Source: Anaerolineaceae bacterium (GTDB taxonomy: Bacteria; Chloroflexota; Anaerolineae; Anaerolineales; Anaerolineaceae). From it: 5,109 nt of DNA. Under the pieces are notes generated by a model. It saw only the letters and a list, made by a program, of their open reading frames with translations. It made no database searches and was not told the DNA's origin. Location: assembly GCA_003501835.1 (NCBI GenBank), contig DNOU01000192.1, positions 1-5,109 on the forward strand. The letters are read 5' to 3'. Numbering within the stretch: position 1 is the stretch's first letter; every line of letters starts with the position of its first letter. The translations under genes were made by a program, and so were the position numbers. Positions 1 through 5,109 of this stretch are shown here, in pieces.

Positions 1-152
1 GTGGCAGGAGCTTCGTAGTCGATCTTTACTGTCTTGTCATCAAGGGAAACACTTACCTGCGTGACGCCGGGTAATTCGCTCAATTCACTCTTAACAGTGT
101 GCTCGCAGTGCATGCAATGCATGGATGGAACATTGTAACTAACGGTATTCAT
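1..152 (-). CDS. copZ: Copper chaperone, heavy-metal-associated (HMA) domain protein, CopZ-like (3'-partial)
   Basis: Small cytoplasmic metallochaperone of the HMA family (ferredoxin-like fold), which binds Cu(I) and hands it to a copper-exporting P-type ATPase or to the copper sensor. The first 50 residues are visible and begin MNTVSYNVPSMHCMHCEHTV. The MxCxxC metal site is M11-H12-C13-M14-H15-C16, and the following 'VKSELSELPGVTQVSVSLDDKTVKIDY' pattern (quoted here only as the family's helix-strand layout: helix about 17-26, PGV turn, then two strands) is typical. The ATG at 152-150 is preceded by AAAGGAG (159-165) with a 6-base gap. A full CopZ is about 65-70 residues, so roughly 15-20 are lost past the left edge. 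It lies 19 bases downstream of csoR on the same strand, which supports copper rather than mercury. It could instead be the N-terminal HMA domain of a longer protein such as a copper ATPase; the missing end decides this. Confidence 0.85.
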   Translation of the reverse strand, partial: MNTVSYNVPSMHCMHCEHTVKSELSELPGVTQVSVSLDDKTVKIDYEAPA

Positions 153-171
153 GGGTTTCTCCTTTTGATCT

Positions 172-441
172 TTAAACTCGTGTGGCTGCTTCGTATACTT
201 CGGCGATTTCCTTCAATACCCTCTCCCGTTCATCCGGGTCGTCCCCCCTGACAGCAGTGATCAGACATGAATTCAGGTGATTATCCAGAATCATGGCGTT
301 CACCTTGTTCAGGGCTGATTGAACTGCCTGGATCTGCCGGATGACATCAATACAATACTGCTCCGATTCAACCATCTTTTCGATGCCTTTGATATGACCT
401 TCGATGGTCTTCAAACGATCCAACGCATTCTGATTCTTCAT
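172..441 (-). CDS. csoR: Copper-sensing transcriptional repressor, CsoR family
   Basis: Metal-sensing repressor of the CsoR/RcnR (DUF156) family: a small all-helical protein that as a tetramer binds a G/C-tract operator and lets go when it binds Cu(I). The 89-residue length is normal for the family. The Cu(I) ligands of Mycobacterium tuberculosis CsoR (Cys36, His61, Cys65) fit here as C30, H55 and C59 with exactly the same spacing, and Y29 matches Tyr35 beside the first ligand. The N-terminal LDRLKTIEGHIKGIEKM segment (7-23) is the conserved family opening. The C-H-C set argues for copper against the H-C-H-H set of RcnR and against formaldehyde-sensing FrmR. The ATG (441-439) has the ribosome site AGGAGA (445-450 on the complement). 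The downstream copper chaperone and the CsoR-like operator upstream agree. Specificity for copper is inferred from residues and context. Confidence 0.93.
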   Translation of the reverse strand: MKNQNALDRLKTIEGHIKGIEKMVESEQYCIDVIRQIQAVQSALNKVNAMILDNHLNSCLITAVRGDDPDERERVLKEIAEVYEAATRV

Positions 442-452
442 GCTTCTCCTGG

Positions 453-480
453 CTATCCCCCCCCATAGGGGGTGGGTACT
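453..480 (-). promoter_or_regulatory. Probable CsoR operator
   Basis: A pseudo-palindrome lies between the csoR promoter and its ribosome site: a run of eight C (457-464), a central ATA (465-467), then five G, T and three G (468-476), flanked by TAT/GTAC. The two 12-base arms (453-464 and 468-479) pair at 9 of 12 positions. Known CsoR operators of M. tuberculosis and Bacillus subtilis have the same layout of a C tract, a short AT-containing centre and a G tract with TA-rich edges. It would cover about +1 to +25 of the predicted csoR transcript, so bound repressor would block initiation. Binding is inferred from similarity. Confidence 0.82.
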
Positions 481-483
481 GAT

Positions 484-511
484 ATTATAGTCTGTGATTT
501 CTTCCTGTCAA
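484..511 (-). promoter_or_regulatory. csoR-copZ promoter (sigma70-type, perfect consensus boxes)
   Basis: Read on the minus strand, TTGACA (511-506) and TATAAT (489-484) are both perfect consensus hexamers separated by 16 bases. The predicted transcription start is near 477, inside the CsoR operator, giving a leader of about 36 bases that holds the ribosome site. A promoter this strong immediately next to an operator fits a gene kept off until the repressor is released. Confidence 0.85.
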
Positions 512-564
512 GAGCCTCATTGCTTAATTTCGCTGAATCATTTTTCTTTTACGCGGTTATGTTG

Positions 565-570
565 TAAAAT
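565..570 (+). promoter_or_regulatory. Possible -10 box for the phosphatase gene
   Basis: TAAAAT, preceded directly by TTG, ends only 6 bases before the ATG at 577. Transcription would start at or within a base or two of the start codon, giving a leaderless mRNA; no Shine-Dalgarno sequence is visible before this ATG. No convincing -35 box is found at 16-18 bases upstream, where the sequence is a T-rich run. Assigned by position and sequence only. Confidence 0.45.
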
Positions 571-576
571 CTTTCT

Positions 577-1296
577 ATGGAAATTGACATAGCGGTAGCG
601 AAGACCAACAAATATGCATCACCCGAAAGCGGCGATACGCTTGAGTTTGTAGAGCGGCCCAATGGCGGTGTCTCAGTGGTGCTTGCCGATGGACAGACCT
701 CGGGTAAGGGAGCCAAGGCAATCTCGATGATGGTGGTCCGCAAGGTCATCTCGCTTTTGGCAGAAGGCGTAAGGGATGGCGCAGCCGCCCGAGCTGCCTC
801 GGATACGCTTTACGCCGAACGCAGCGGCAAAGTCACCGCCACGCTCAATATCCTCTCTGCGGACCTTCAGACCGGTACACTGGTCATCACCCGCAACAAT
901 CCCACCCCGGTTTTTATCGCGCGGGGTGATACAGTGGAATGCATCAGCACTGCCAGTCAATCCATTGGAACCTCCAAAAATATCCGCCCATCGATCACCG
1001 AATTTCCACTCGAAAGCGGGATCACGATCGTGATCTACACGGATGGCATCAAGAACGCCGGAGACCGCTCAGGTCAGTTGATCGACATTTGCACTTTACT
1101 GCAAGCTCTCCTTGAAGAGCAGGAACCCACCCCTCAATTGATCGCCGATTCCGTGCTCAACCAAGCAATACGGCTGGACCAGGGAAGACCCAATGATGAT
1201 ATGAGCATCGTCGTGCTGCATGTCTTTGCCGATGAAACCGATCAGATTCGGCGTATGACACTTCGTCTTCCAGTAACGGCTCCTGTTCAATACTAG
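577..1296 (+). CDS. SpoIIE/RsbX-type PP2C-like serine/threonine phosphatase
   Basis: Metal-dependent protein phosphatase of the PPM/PP2C superfamily, SpoIIE branch. Relatives dephosphorylate anti-sigma-factor antagonists or related proteins in partner-switching pathways. The whole 239 residues are one catalytic domain with no sensor, membrane or response-regulator part, close in size to RsbX (about 200). Visible motifs in order: SGD (18-20), VLADGQTSGKG (35-45), IVIYTDGI (151-158) and PNDDMSIVVL (205-214). The likely metal-binding acids are D20, D38, D156 and D207/D208. The usual DGxGxG loop reads DGQTSG here, with T41 in place of the second Gly. The last 20 or so residues extend past the domain. 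The start at 577 is the first ATG after the -10-like box and leaves SGD at the expected depth, though there is no ribosome site. The gene is followed after 31 bases by a P-loop protein. The substrate is unknown; no anti-sigma factor or STAS gene is in the window. Confidence 0.85.
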   Translation: MEIDIAVAKTNKYASPESGDTLEFVERPNGGVSVVLADGQTSGKGAKAISMMVVRKVISLLAEGVRDGAAARAASDTLYAERSGKVTATLNILSADLQTGTLVITRNNPTPVFIARGDTVECISTASQSIGTSKNIRPSITEFPLESGITIVIYTDGIKNAGDRSGQLIDICTLLQALLEEQEPTPQLIADSVLNQAIRLDQGRPNDDMSIVVLHVFADETDQIRRMTLRLPVTAPVQY

Positions 1297-1327
1297 TCAA
1301 ACAGAGACCTCCCTCTCCTGGAGTTGC

Positions 1328-1735
1328 ATGTCTGTCAGCAATTCTGGCAAAGCACCTTTAATTGGATTTGTAGGAGTCTGCGCATCAGGAAAAACCACAC
1401 TGATTCGCAGGCTGGAGAGCCTGGGTTATCATTGCAGGCATATCGCCCAGGAACATTCCTATGTTGCCACCATGTGGCTGCAGCTCACGCATCCCGATTA
1501 CCTGATCTGCCTTGAGGTCAGTTACCCTACCACGCTCCTGCGGAAACGTCTGAATTGGACGCAAGAAGAATACGAAGAGCAGATCCGGCGGCTTAAGCAC
1601 GCACATGATCATGCTGATCTCATTCTTGATACCTCGAATCAAACTCCTGAAGAGACAGTGGAGGAGATCGTGAAGCAATTAACCGAGTGGGGAGTGTTCC
1701 CTAACGATCCTCCTCATCATTCGCATGGGGCATAG
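1328..1735 (+). CDS. Small P-loop NTPase / kinase-like protein, function unknown
   Basis: A 135-residue soluble protein with a clear Walker A motif, GVCASGKTT (16-24), right after a hydrophobic strand (PLIGFV, 10-15), as in nucleoside, shikimate or APS kinases. A second hydrophobic strand (DYLICLEV, 57-64) is followed by an Arg-rich stretch LLRKR (70-74), and the C-terminal part has DLILDTSNQTPEETVEEIV (97-115), a pattern seen near the end of small kinases where a buried strand is followed by a helix. No DxxG switch and no clear Walker B aspartate is seen, and at 135 residues it is shorter than most kinases, so the substrate lid region is small. The C-terminus is His-rich (PPHHSHGA). The ATG has TGGAG (1319-1323) 4 bases upstream. 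It probably shares a transcript with the phosphatase gene. I do not recognise a named family; ATP or GTP binding is well supported, kinase activity is only inferred. Confidence 0.75.
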   Translation: MSVSNSGKAPLIGFVGVCASGKTTLIRRLESLGYHCRHIAQEHSYVATMWLQLTHPDYLICLEVSYPTTLLRKRLNWTQEEYEEQIRRLKHAHDHADLILDTSNQTPEETVEEIVKQLTEWGVFPNDPPHHSHGA

Positions 1736-1771
1736 CCTCTCCTTCAAATCCCAAATTCCTGCCTTTTGGTG

Positions 1772-1777
1772 TATAAT
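1772..1777 (+). promoter_or_regulatory. -10 box upstream of secD
   Basis: A perfect TATAAT preceded directly by TG (1770-1771), 56 bases before the secD start codon. The predicted start of transcription is near 1784. No good -35 hexamer lies at 16-18 bases; the nearest similar sequence, TTCAAA (1743-1748), is too far away at 23 bases. Plausible promoter for the secD-secF operon. Confidence 0.5.
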
Positions 1778-1790
1778 TTCGAGGTTCCCG

Positions 1791-1813
1791 CCAGCGCGAG
1801 CTGGATTTTTTTT
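1791..1813 (+). terminator. Short GNRA-loop hairpin with T tract: terminator or secD leader attenuator
   Basis: CCAGC (1791-1795) pairs perfectly with GCTGG (1800-1804) around the loop GCGA, a stable GNRA tetraloop, and is followed by A and eight T (1806-1813). This is the form of an intrinsic terminator, although a 5-base-pair stem is short. It may end the transcript of the phosphatase/P-loop pair. Because it lies downstream of the -10 box at 1772 and only 3 bases before the secD ribosome site, it would also sit in the secD leader. Confidence 0.55.
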
Positions 1814-1833
1814 GACGGAGGTTGTAAGAATCG

Positions 1834-3246
1834 ATGGATCGTCGTTATGTGAACCTCATCTTGATCTTGATCATCTTAGCTGCTGCAGTCTGGGTTGACC
1901 TCCCACGGGCTGAAGGCAGCCCCGGTCTCACGATCGGTAATTTCCATCGCACACTGAATCCAGTTCTTGGTTTGGATTTGCGCGGTGGGCTTCAGGTGCT
2001 GCTTGCCCCCCAGGCTGGTGTCACTGTTGATGCACAGGCGCTGGCAGACACGAGCAAAATCCTTGAAAACCGTGCCAATGGTCTTGGCGTGAATGAAGTG
2101 GTCTTTCAAGTTGCAGGCGATAAATATATTCTTGCCGAGTTCCCTGGACTGACCAACACCAATGAGGTGATCGCTTCGATCAAGCAAACCGGTTTGCTCG
2201 AGTTCATTGATGCAGGAACCACGCAGCTCGCCCCGGGTACAATCGTCGTCACAGATTACGGTCAGAATAGCAATTCCGGTGCCGATGCAACAGCTACACC
2301 AGGAGCCACATCAACCCCTGCAGCAACAACCACTCCGGAAGCCTCTGCCACACCGACTGCCGCTCCTGAAACAATCTATCACACCGTCATGACCGGTGCA
2401 GATATCAAATCTGCAGTTGTGGAAGCAGGACAGACCCTGGGTGGGTTTGCAGTTGGCTTTGAGCTGAATCCCGAAGGTGCTGCCATCTTCAATACACACA
2501 CCTCCCAGAATGTTGGCAAATACCTGGCAATTGTTCTTGATAAGAGAGTGATCTCCTGCCCGGTGATTGATTCTGCAATCCCCGATGGCCAGGGTCAGAT
2601 CTCCGGTTCCTTCACCTCCGAAGAGGCCAACAACCTGGCAGTGACCCTGCGCTATGGTGGACTGAAGGTTCCCGTGGAAGTTGTGGAGAGCAAGGTCGTC
2701 GGACCCACCCTGGGTTCTGACAGCCTCAGCAAGAGTCTGACTGCCGGTATCATCGGCTTTGCCATTGTCTTCCTCTTCATGTTGATCTATTACCGTCTTC
2801 CAGGTGCCATGGCGGTCATTTCCATTTCCATCTATGCCGCCGTAGTGTTTGCGCTTTACAAACTGATTCCGGTGACTCTCACTCTTCCTGGCATCGCTGG
2901 TTTCCTGCTTTCCACTGGCGGCGCATTGGACGCCAACATCCTCATTTTCGAGCGCATGAAAGAGGAATTACGCAACGGTCGTAACCTTCGCCAGGCAGTT
3001 GAACTGGGTTGGACCCGGGCCTGGCCATCCATCCGCGATTCCAATATCGCCACCCTGATCACCAGTATCATTCTCTTCTGGTTTGGTTCCACCTTCGGCG
3101 CCAGCATCGTGCAAGGTTTTGCGTTGACCCTCATGCTGGGTGTGGTGATCTCGGTTCTTGCTGCTGTATTCATCACCCGCACGTTCCTGCGCATCAGTGT
3201 TGAGTTCATTAATCCTGCCAGCCATGAAAAGTGGTTTGGTGCATGA
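1834..3246 (+). CDS. secD: Protein translocase subunit SecD
   Basis: RND-superfamily membrane protein that with SecF (and YajC where present) uses the proton gradient to pull preproteins outward through SecYEG. Layout: transmembrane segment 1 (about 7-23), extracytoplasmic P1 domain with LGLDLRGG (45-52), a Thr/Ala/Pro-rich low-complexity stretch (about 147-178), the rest of P1 including the GPTLGSDSL entry motif (290-298), then a C-terminal membrane bundle (about 303-320, 324-342, 347-366, 403-421, 427-450). The proton-path motif ALDANILIFERMKEE (364-378) matches the usual (A/V)DANVLIFERI(R/K)EE. The 470 residues are within the range of single SecD proteins but shorter than E. coli SecD (615). 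The ATG at 1834 follows GGAGG (1817-1821) with a rather wide 12-base gap; it puts the first membrane segment at the N-terminus as expected. secF begins 10 bases after the stop, so the two are surely one operon. Confidence 0.97.
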   Translation: MDRRYVNLILILIILAAAVWVDLPRAEGSPGLTIGNFHRTLNPVLGLDLRGGLQVLLAPQAGVTVDAQALADTSKILENRANGLGVNEVVFQVAGDKYILAEFPGLTNTNEVIASIKQTGLLEFIDAGTTQLAPGTIVVTDYGQNSNSGADATATPGATSTPAATTTPEASATPTAAPETIYHTVMTGADIKSAVVEAGQTLGGFAVGFELNPEGAAIFNTHTSQNVGKYLAIVLDKRVISCPVIDSAIPDGQGQISGSFTSEEANNLAVTLRYGGLKVPVEVVESKVVGPTLGSDSLSKSLTAGIIGFAIVFLFMLIYYRLPGAMAVISISIYAAVVFALYKLIPVTLTLPGIAGFLLSTGGALDANILIFERMKEELRNGRNLRQAVELGWTRAWPSIRDSNIATLITSIILFWFGSTFGASIVQGFALTLMLGVVISVLAAVFITRTFLRISVEFINPASHEKWFGA

Positions 3247-3252
3247 GGAGGG
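3246..3252 (+). promoter_or_regulatory. secF ribosome binding site, deciding the start at 3257
   Basis: AGGAGGG starts at the last base of the secD stop codon and ends 4 bases before ATG at 3257. It is the strongest Shine-Dalgarno sequence in the window. The secF reading frame stays open upstream to an ATG at 3158 inside secD, but that would add 33 residues with no SecF likeness ahead of the first membrane segment. Termination on secD next to this site suggests translational coupling. Confidence 0.85.
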
Positions 3253-3256
3253 CGAT

Positions 3257-4177
3257 ATGAATATCCTGGGAAAACGTTATCTCTTTTTTGCCCTTTCCTT
3301 GCTGATCATCATCCCCGGTCTGGTGATTTTGTTTGTCAAGGGAATGCCGCTATCAATTGATTTCAAAGGGGGAACGCTGCTTGAGCTTGAATTCTCATCA
3401 GGCAAGGCACCTTCATCTGAAATGGTGAAATCCATCTATGATAATGCAGGCGTCGTGGATGTGCAGATCCAGCAATCTGGTTCGAATGTGCTGGTGTTGA
3501 GGTCTTCAGCTCTTTCGTCTGAAATTGAGAACAGCATCATCACCGAGCTAAAAGCACAATCTCAAAGTGACATCATCACTCACAAAGCAGATACGGTCAG
3601 CCCTTCCATTGGACAGGGTGTCACCCAACGAGCCATCCAGGCAGTTCTTCTCGCAGCCCTGGCGGTGGTGATTTACATTACGTTCGTATTCCGCGGTCTT
3701 CCGCATGCCTTCCGCTATGGTATTTGCGCAATCACTGCCATGGCTCACGATGTTTTGATCGTACTGGCGCTCACCGGATACGGCACTCTCTTCTTCGGGT
3801 GGCAGGTGGATTCGCTCTATCTCACCGCGCTGCTTACAGTGATCGGCTTTTCCGTGCAGGATAAGATTGTGGTGTTCGATCGCATCCGCGAGAACAGCGC
3901 CATCTACCGCAAGCTCGATTTTGAAAAGCTGGCCAACCATTCCATTATCCAGACTCTCCAACGGTCCATCAACACTCAGTTGATGACCTCGGAATTCTTT
4001 CTCCTTGCACTGGCGCTTTTTGGCGGAGTCACACTGCGTGAATTCGCAGTCATCCTTCTTGTGGGTCTGCTCAGCGGTACCTACTCCTCCATTTTCATTG
4101 CAGCACCGCTGCTCGTCGTATGGGAAAAGAAGGAATGGCAAACCTGGTTCCATAGAGGAACCGCAAGTCAGGCTTAA
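3257..4177 (+). CDS. secF: Protein translocase subunit SecF
   Basis: Partner of SecD in the SecDF complex of the inner membrane. The 306 residues (E. coli SecF 323) show transmembrane segment 1 (about 9-27), the extracytoplasmic entry motif SIDFKGGT (33-40), a small P4 domain (about 41-112), VSPSIGQG (114-121), then five membrane segments (about 126-145, 152-174, 186-202, 246-264, 266-288). The TM4 signature reads LTVIGFSVQDKIVVFDRIREN (the 193-213 stretch), against the common GYSxNDTVVVFDRIRE: the Asp (D202) and the FDRIRE part are kept, while Asn before the Asp is Gln and the following Thr is Lys. The second family signature, QTLQRSINTQLMTS (232-245), is recognisable. The start is set by the ribosome site after secD. 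An intrinsic terminator follows the stop by 3 bases, closing the operon. Confidence 0.96.
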   Translation: MNILGKRYLFFALSLLIIIPGLVILFVKGMPLSIDFKGGTLLELEFSSGKAPSSEMVKSIYDNAGVVDVQIQQSGSNVLVLRSSALSSEIENSIITELKAQSQSDIITHKADTVSPSIGQGVTQRAIQAVLLAALAVVIYITFVFRGLPHAFRYGICAITAMAHDVLIVLALTGYGTLFFGWQVDSLYLTALLTVIGFSVQDKIVVFDRIRENSAIYRKLDFEKLANHSIIQTLQRSINTQLMTSEFFLLALALFGGVTLREFAVILLVGLLSGTYSSIFIAAPLLVVWEKKEWQTWFHRGTASQA

Positions 4178-4180
4178 CCC

Positions 4181-4217
4181 AAAAGAGGTTCTGGTATTCC
4201 GGAACCTCTTTTCTCTT
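4181..4217 (+). terminator. Intrinsic terminator of the secD-secF operon
   Basis: AAAAGAGGTTC (4181-4191) pairs perfectly with GAACCTCTTTT (4202-4212), and the stem extends inward with a T-G wobble and two G-C pairs around the loop TATT (4195-4198), giving 14 pairs in all. The 3' side ends in TTTT followed by CTCTT. It starts 3 bases after the secF stop. The A-rich left end and T-rich right end would let it act partly on the other strand, but no converging gene is present. Confidence 0.9.
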
Positions 4218-4227
4218 AATGCATCTG

Positions 4228-4233
4228 TATATT
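4228..4233 (+). promoter_or_regulatory. Possible -10 box for the dehydrogenase gene
   Basis: TATATT preceded directly by TG (4226-4227) lies 28 bases before the start codon, just after the secF terminator. Predicted transcription start is near 4240. There is no clear -35 box; that position overlaps the terminator's right arm. A separate promoter is expected here because the terminator cuts the gene off from secDF. Weak evidence. Confidence 0.35.
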
Positions 4234-4261
4234 TCAATTGGGTTTTTGCAGGGAGAAATTT

Positions 4262-5109
4262 ATGCGCAAAGATGTTGTTTTAATCACAGGAGCCAATGGA
4301 GAGATTGGCCATGGGTTGATCGCCCATCTTGGTGAGCGGAAAAATATTTCGATCGTTGCCATGGACGTTCAACCGCTGGACGAGACTTTGCGTCCGTACT
4401 GCGAAAGGTTCATCCAGGGTGATATTCTGGATAACATGCTCTTAGGCAGGCTGGTGGCCGAATTCGAAATTCGCACCATATTTCACCTGGCTTCGATCCT
4501 TTCCACCAAGGCGGAATACAATCCCGAAACTGCTCATCGTGTAAACGTGGAAGGCACGCTCAATTTGCTGCGCCTTGCCGTGGAGCAGTCACAATGGCAG
4601 GGTCGACCTGTGCAATTCATTTACCCAAGTTCCATTGCAGTCTATGGGATATCTGATCTTGCCACCAAAGCCAAAATCGGGAAAATCAAAGAGGGTGATT
4701 GCTGCAGCCCCATCACCATGTACGGCTGCAACAAGCTGTATTGTGAAAACCTGGGGCAATACTACATGCACCACTACAAGCAGCTTGCAGCTGATCATTC
4801 ATCAGTGCATGTCGATTTCCGCTGCCTTCGATTCCCCGGGTTGATCAGTTCGATCACTGTCCCCACCGGTGGAACCAGCGATTACGGGCCTGAAATGCTG
4901 CACCATGCCGCCCAGGGCATTCCCTATGCCAGCTTCGTACGCCCGGATACCCGCCTGCCTTTCATGGTCATGCCTGATGCCATCAAAGCACTGCTGCAGC
5001 TGGCTTCTGCACCCCGTGAGGTTCTTAAGCAGGATGTATACAATGTTACCAGCTTCAGCCCAACCGCCCTGGAATTTCACAACCGGGTCAAGGCTGCCTT
5101 CCCCAAAGC
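4262..5109 (+). CDS. NAD-dependent epimerase/dehydratase family protein, L-threonine 3-dehydrogenase-like (SDR type; 3'-partial)
   Basis: Extended short-chain dehydrogenase; 282 residues are visible and the frame stays open to the window end. Features: Rossmann motif GANGEIG (10-16), an acidic residue D35 after the second strand that favours NAD over NADP, FHLAS (74-78), the catalytic Ser region YPSSIAVYG (121-129) and YxxxK as Y154/K158. The second half resembles SDR-type L-threonine dehydrogenases: LRFPGLIS (189-196), GGTSDYGPEM (203-212), DTRLPFMVMPDAIKALL (229-245) and YNVTSFSPT (260-268). Those enzymes oxidise L-threonine to 2-amino-3-ketobutyrate and are about 310-320 residues, so perhaps 30-40 are missing. 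Compared with my memory of that family, extra residues occur before Y154 (about 131-148) and around 173-183. ATG at 4262 has AGGGAG (4250-4255) with a 6-base gap. It is unrelated in function to secDF. A sugar-nucleotide epimerase is the main alternative. Confidence 0.8.
   Translation, partial: MRKDVVLITGANGEIGHGLIAHLGERKNISIVAMDVQPLDETLRPYCERFIQGDILDNMLLGRLVAEFEIRTIFHLASILSTKAEYNPETAHRVNVEGTLNLLRLAVEQSQWQGRPVQFIYPSSIAVYGISDLATKAKIGKIKEGDCCSPITMYGCNKLYCENLGQYYMHHYKQLAADHSSVHVDFRCLRFPGLISSITVPTGGTSDYGPEMLHHAAQGIPYASFVRPDTRLPFMVMPDAIKALLQLASAPREVLKQDVYNVTSFSPTALEFHNRVKAAFPK

Noticed and set aside
1309..1323. CTCC pairing with GGAG across the ribosome site of the P-loop gene
   Set aside because: Only four pairs with a seven-base loop; too weak to call a regulatory hairpin.
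2266..2371. Possible DNA tandem repeat in the SecD linker region
   Set aside because: The bias is at the amino-acid level; the codons vary and no repeat unit recurs exactly.
2207..2392. Gln/Pro-rich frame of 61 residues overlapping secD, and a Cys/Gly-rich frame opposite it
   Set aside because: Both are by-products of the repetitive codons of the SecD linker read in other frames.
3158..3256. Upstream extension of SecF starting at ATG 3158
   Set aside because: It overlaps the conserved end of secD, adds residues unlike SecF, and the ATG at 3257 has an excellent ribosome site.
3548..4237. Long 229-residue open frame on the minus strand opposite secF
   Set aside because: It lies over the well-supported secF gene, is rich in Cys, His and charged residues without any recognisable domain, and has no ribosome site evidence; it is a shadow frame.
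4575..5080. Frames of 69-92 residues on both strands within the dehydrogenase gene
   Set aside because: The continuous frame from 4262 to the window end carries full SDR motifs, so these are shadows.
1..5109. Mobile element, phage, CRISPR, tRNA or rRNA content
   Set aside because: No transposase or integrase motifs, no regularly spaced repeats and no recognisable tRNA or rRNA were found, and the genes have similar base composition throughout.

Overview
The window is a bacterial chromosomal segment holding seven protein-coding genes with short intergenic gaps and no stretch over 300 bases without a gene. The best guess for the host is a member of the Chloroflexota, perhaps class Anaerolineae. 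Three things point that way: the separate, fairly short SecD and SecF proteins, a Thr/Ala/Pro-rich linker in the extracytoplasmic part of SecD, and a free-standing SpoIIE/RsbX-type phosphatase with an ADGQ-type metal loop. This is inference from protein style; there is no rRNA or other marker to confirm it.

Left, minus strand (1-511): a small copper-response operon. A CsoR-type repressor gene (csoR) comes first, followed 19 bases later by a CopZ-like metallochaperone that runs off the left edge. Upstream of csoR lie a promoter with perfect TTGACA and TATAAT boxes and a C-run/G-run pseudo-palindrome that closely resembles known CsoR operators. The predicted logic is autoregulation: apo-CsoR blocks its own promoter and Cu(I) binding releases it. 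A copper-exporting P-type ATPase would be expected beyond the left edge but is not seen.

Middle, plus strand (565-1735): a divergently transcribed pair. The first gene encodes a 239-residue PP2C-like phosphatase of the SpoIIE/RsbX type, probably starting from a leaderless or nearly leaderless transcript. The second encodes a 135-residue P-loop protein of unknown function. They are 31 bases apart and may be co-transcribed.

Right-middle (1772-4217): secD and secF, the accessory membrane pair of the Sec translocon, separated by 10 bases and closed by a strong intrinsic terminator. Upstream of secD there is a -10 box, then a short GNRA-loop hairpin with a T tract lying between that box and the secD ribosome binding site. 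It is either the terminator of the upstream pair or a leader attenuator.

Right edge (4262-5109): an NAD-dependent short-chain dehydrogenase with the signatures of the SDR-type L-threonine 3-dehydrogenases, cut off at its C-terminus by the window end.

Most of the window is ordinary housekeeping and metal-response content. I see no mobile element, CRISPR array, tRNA or rRNA, and no convincing new multi-gene system. The items most worth a second look are the secD leader hairpin, the SecD linker, and the phosphatase/P-loop pair.
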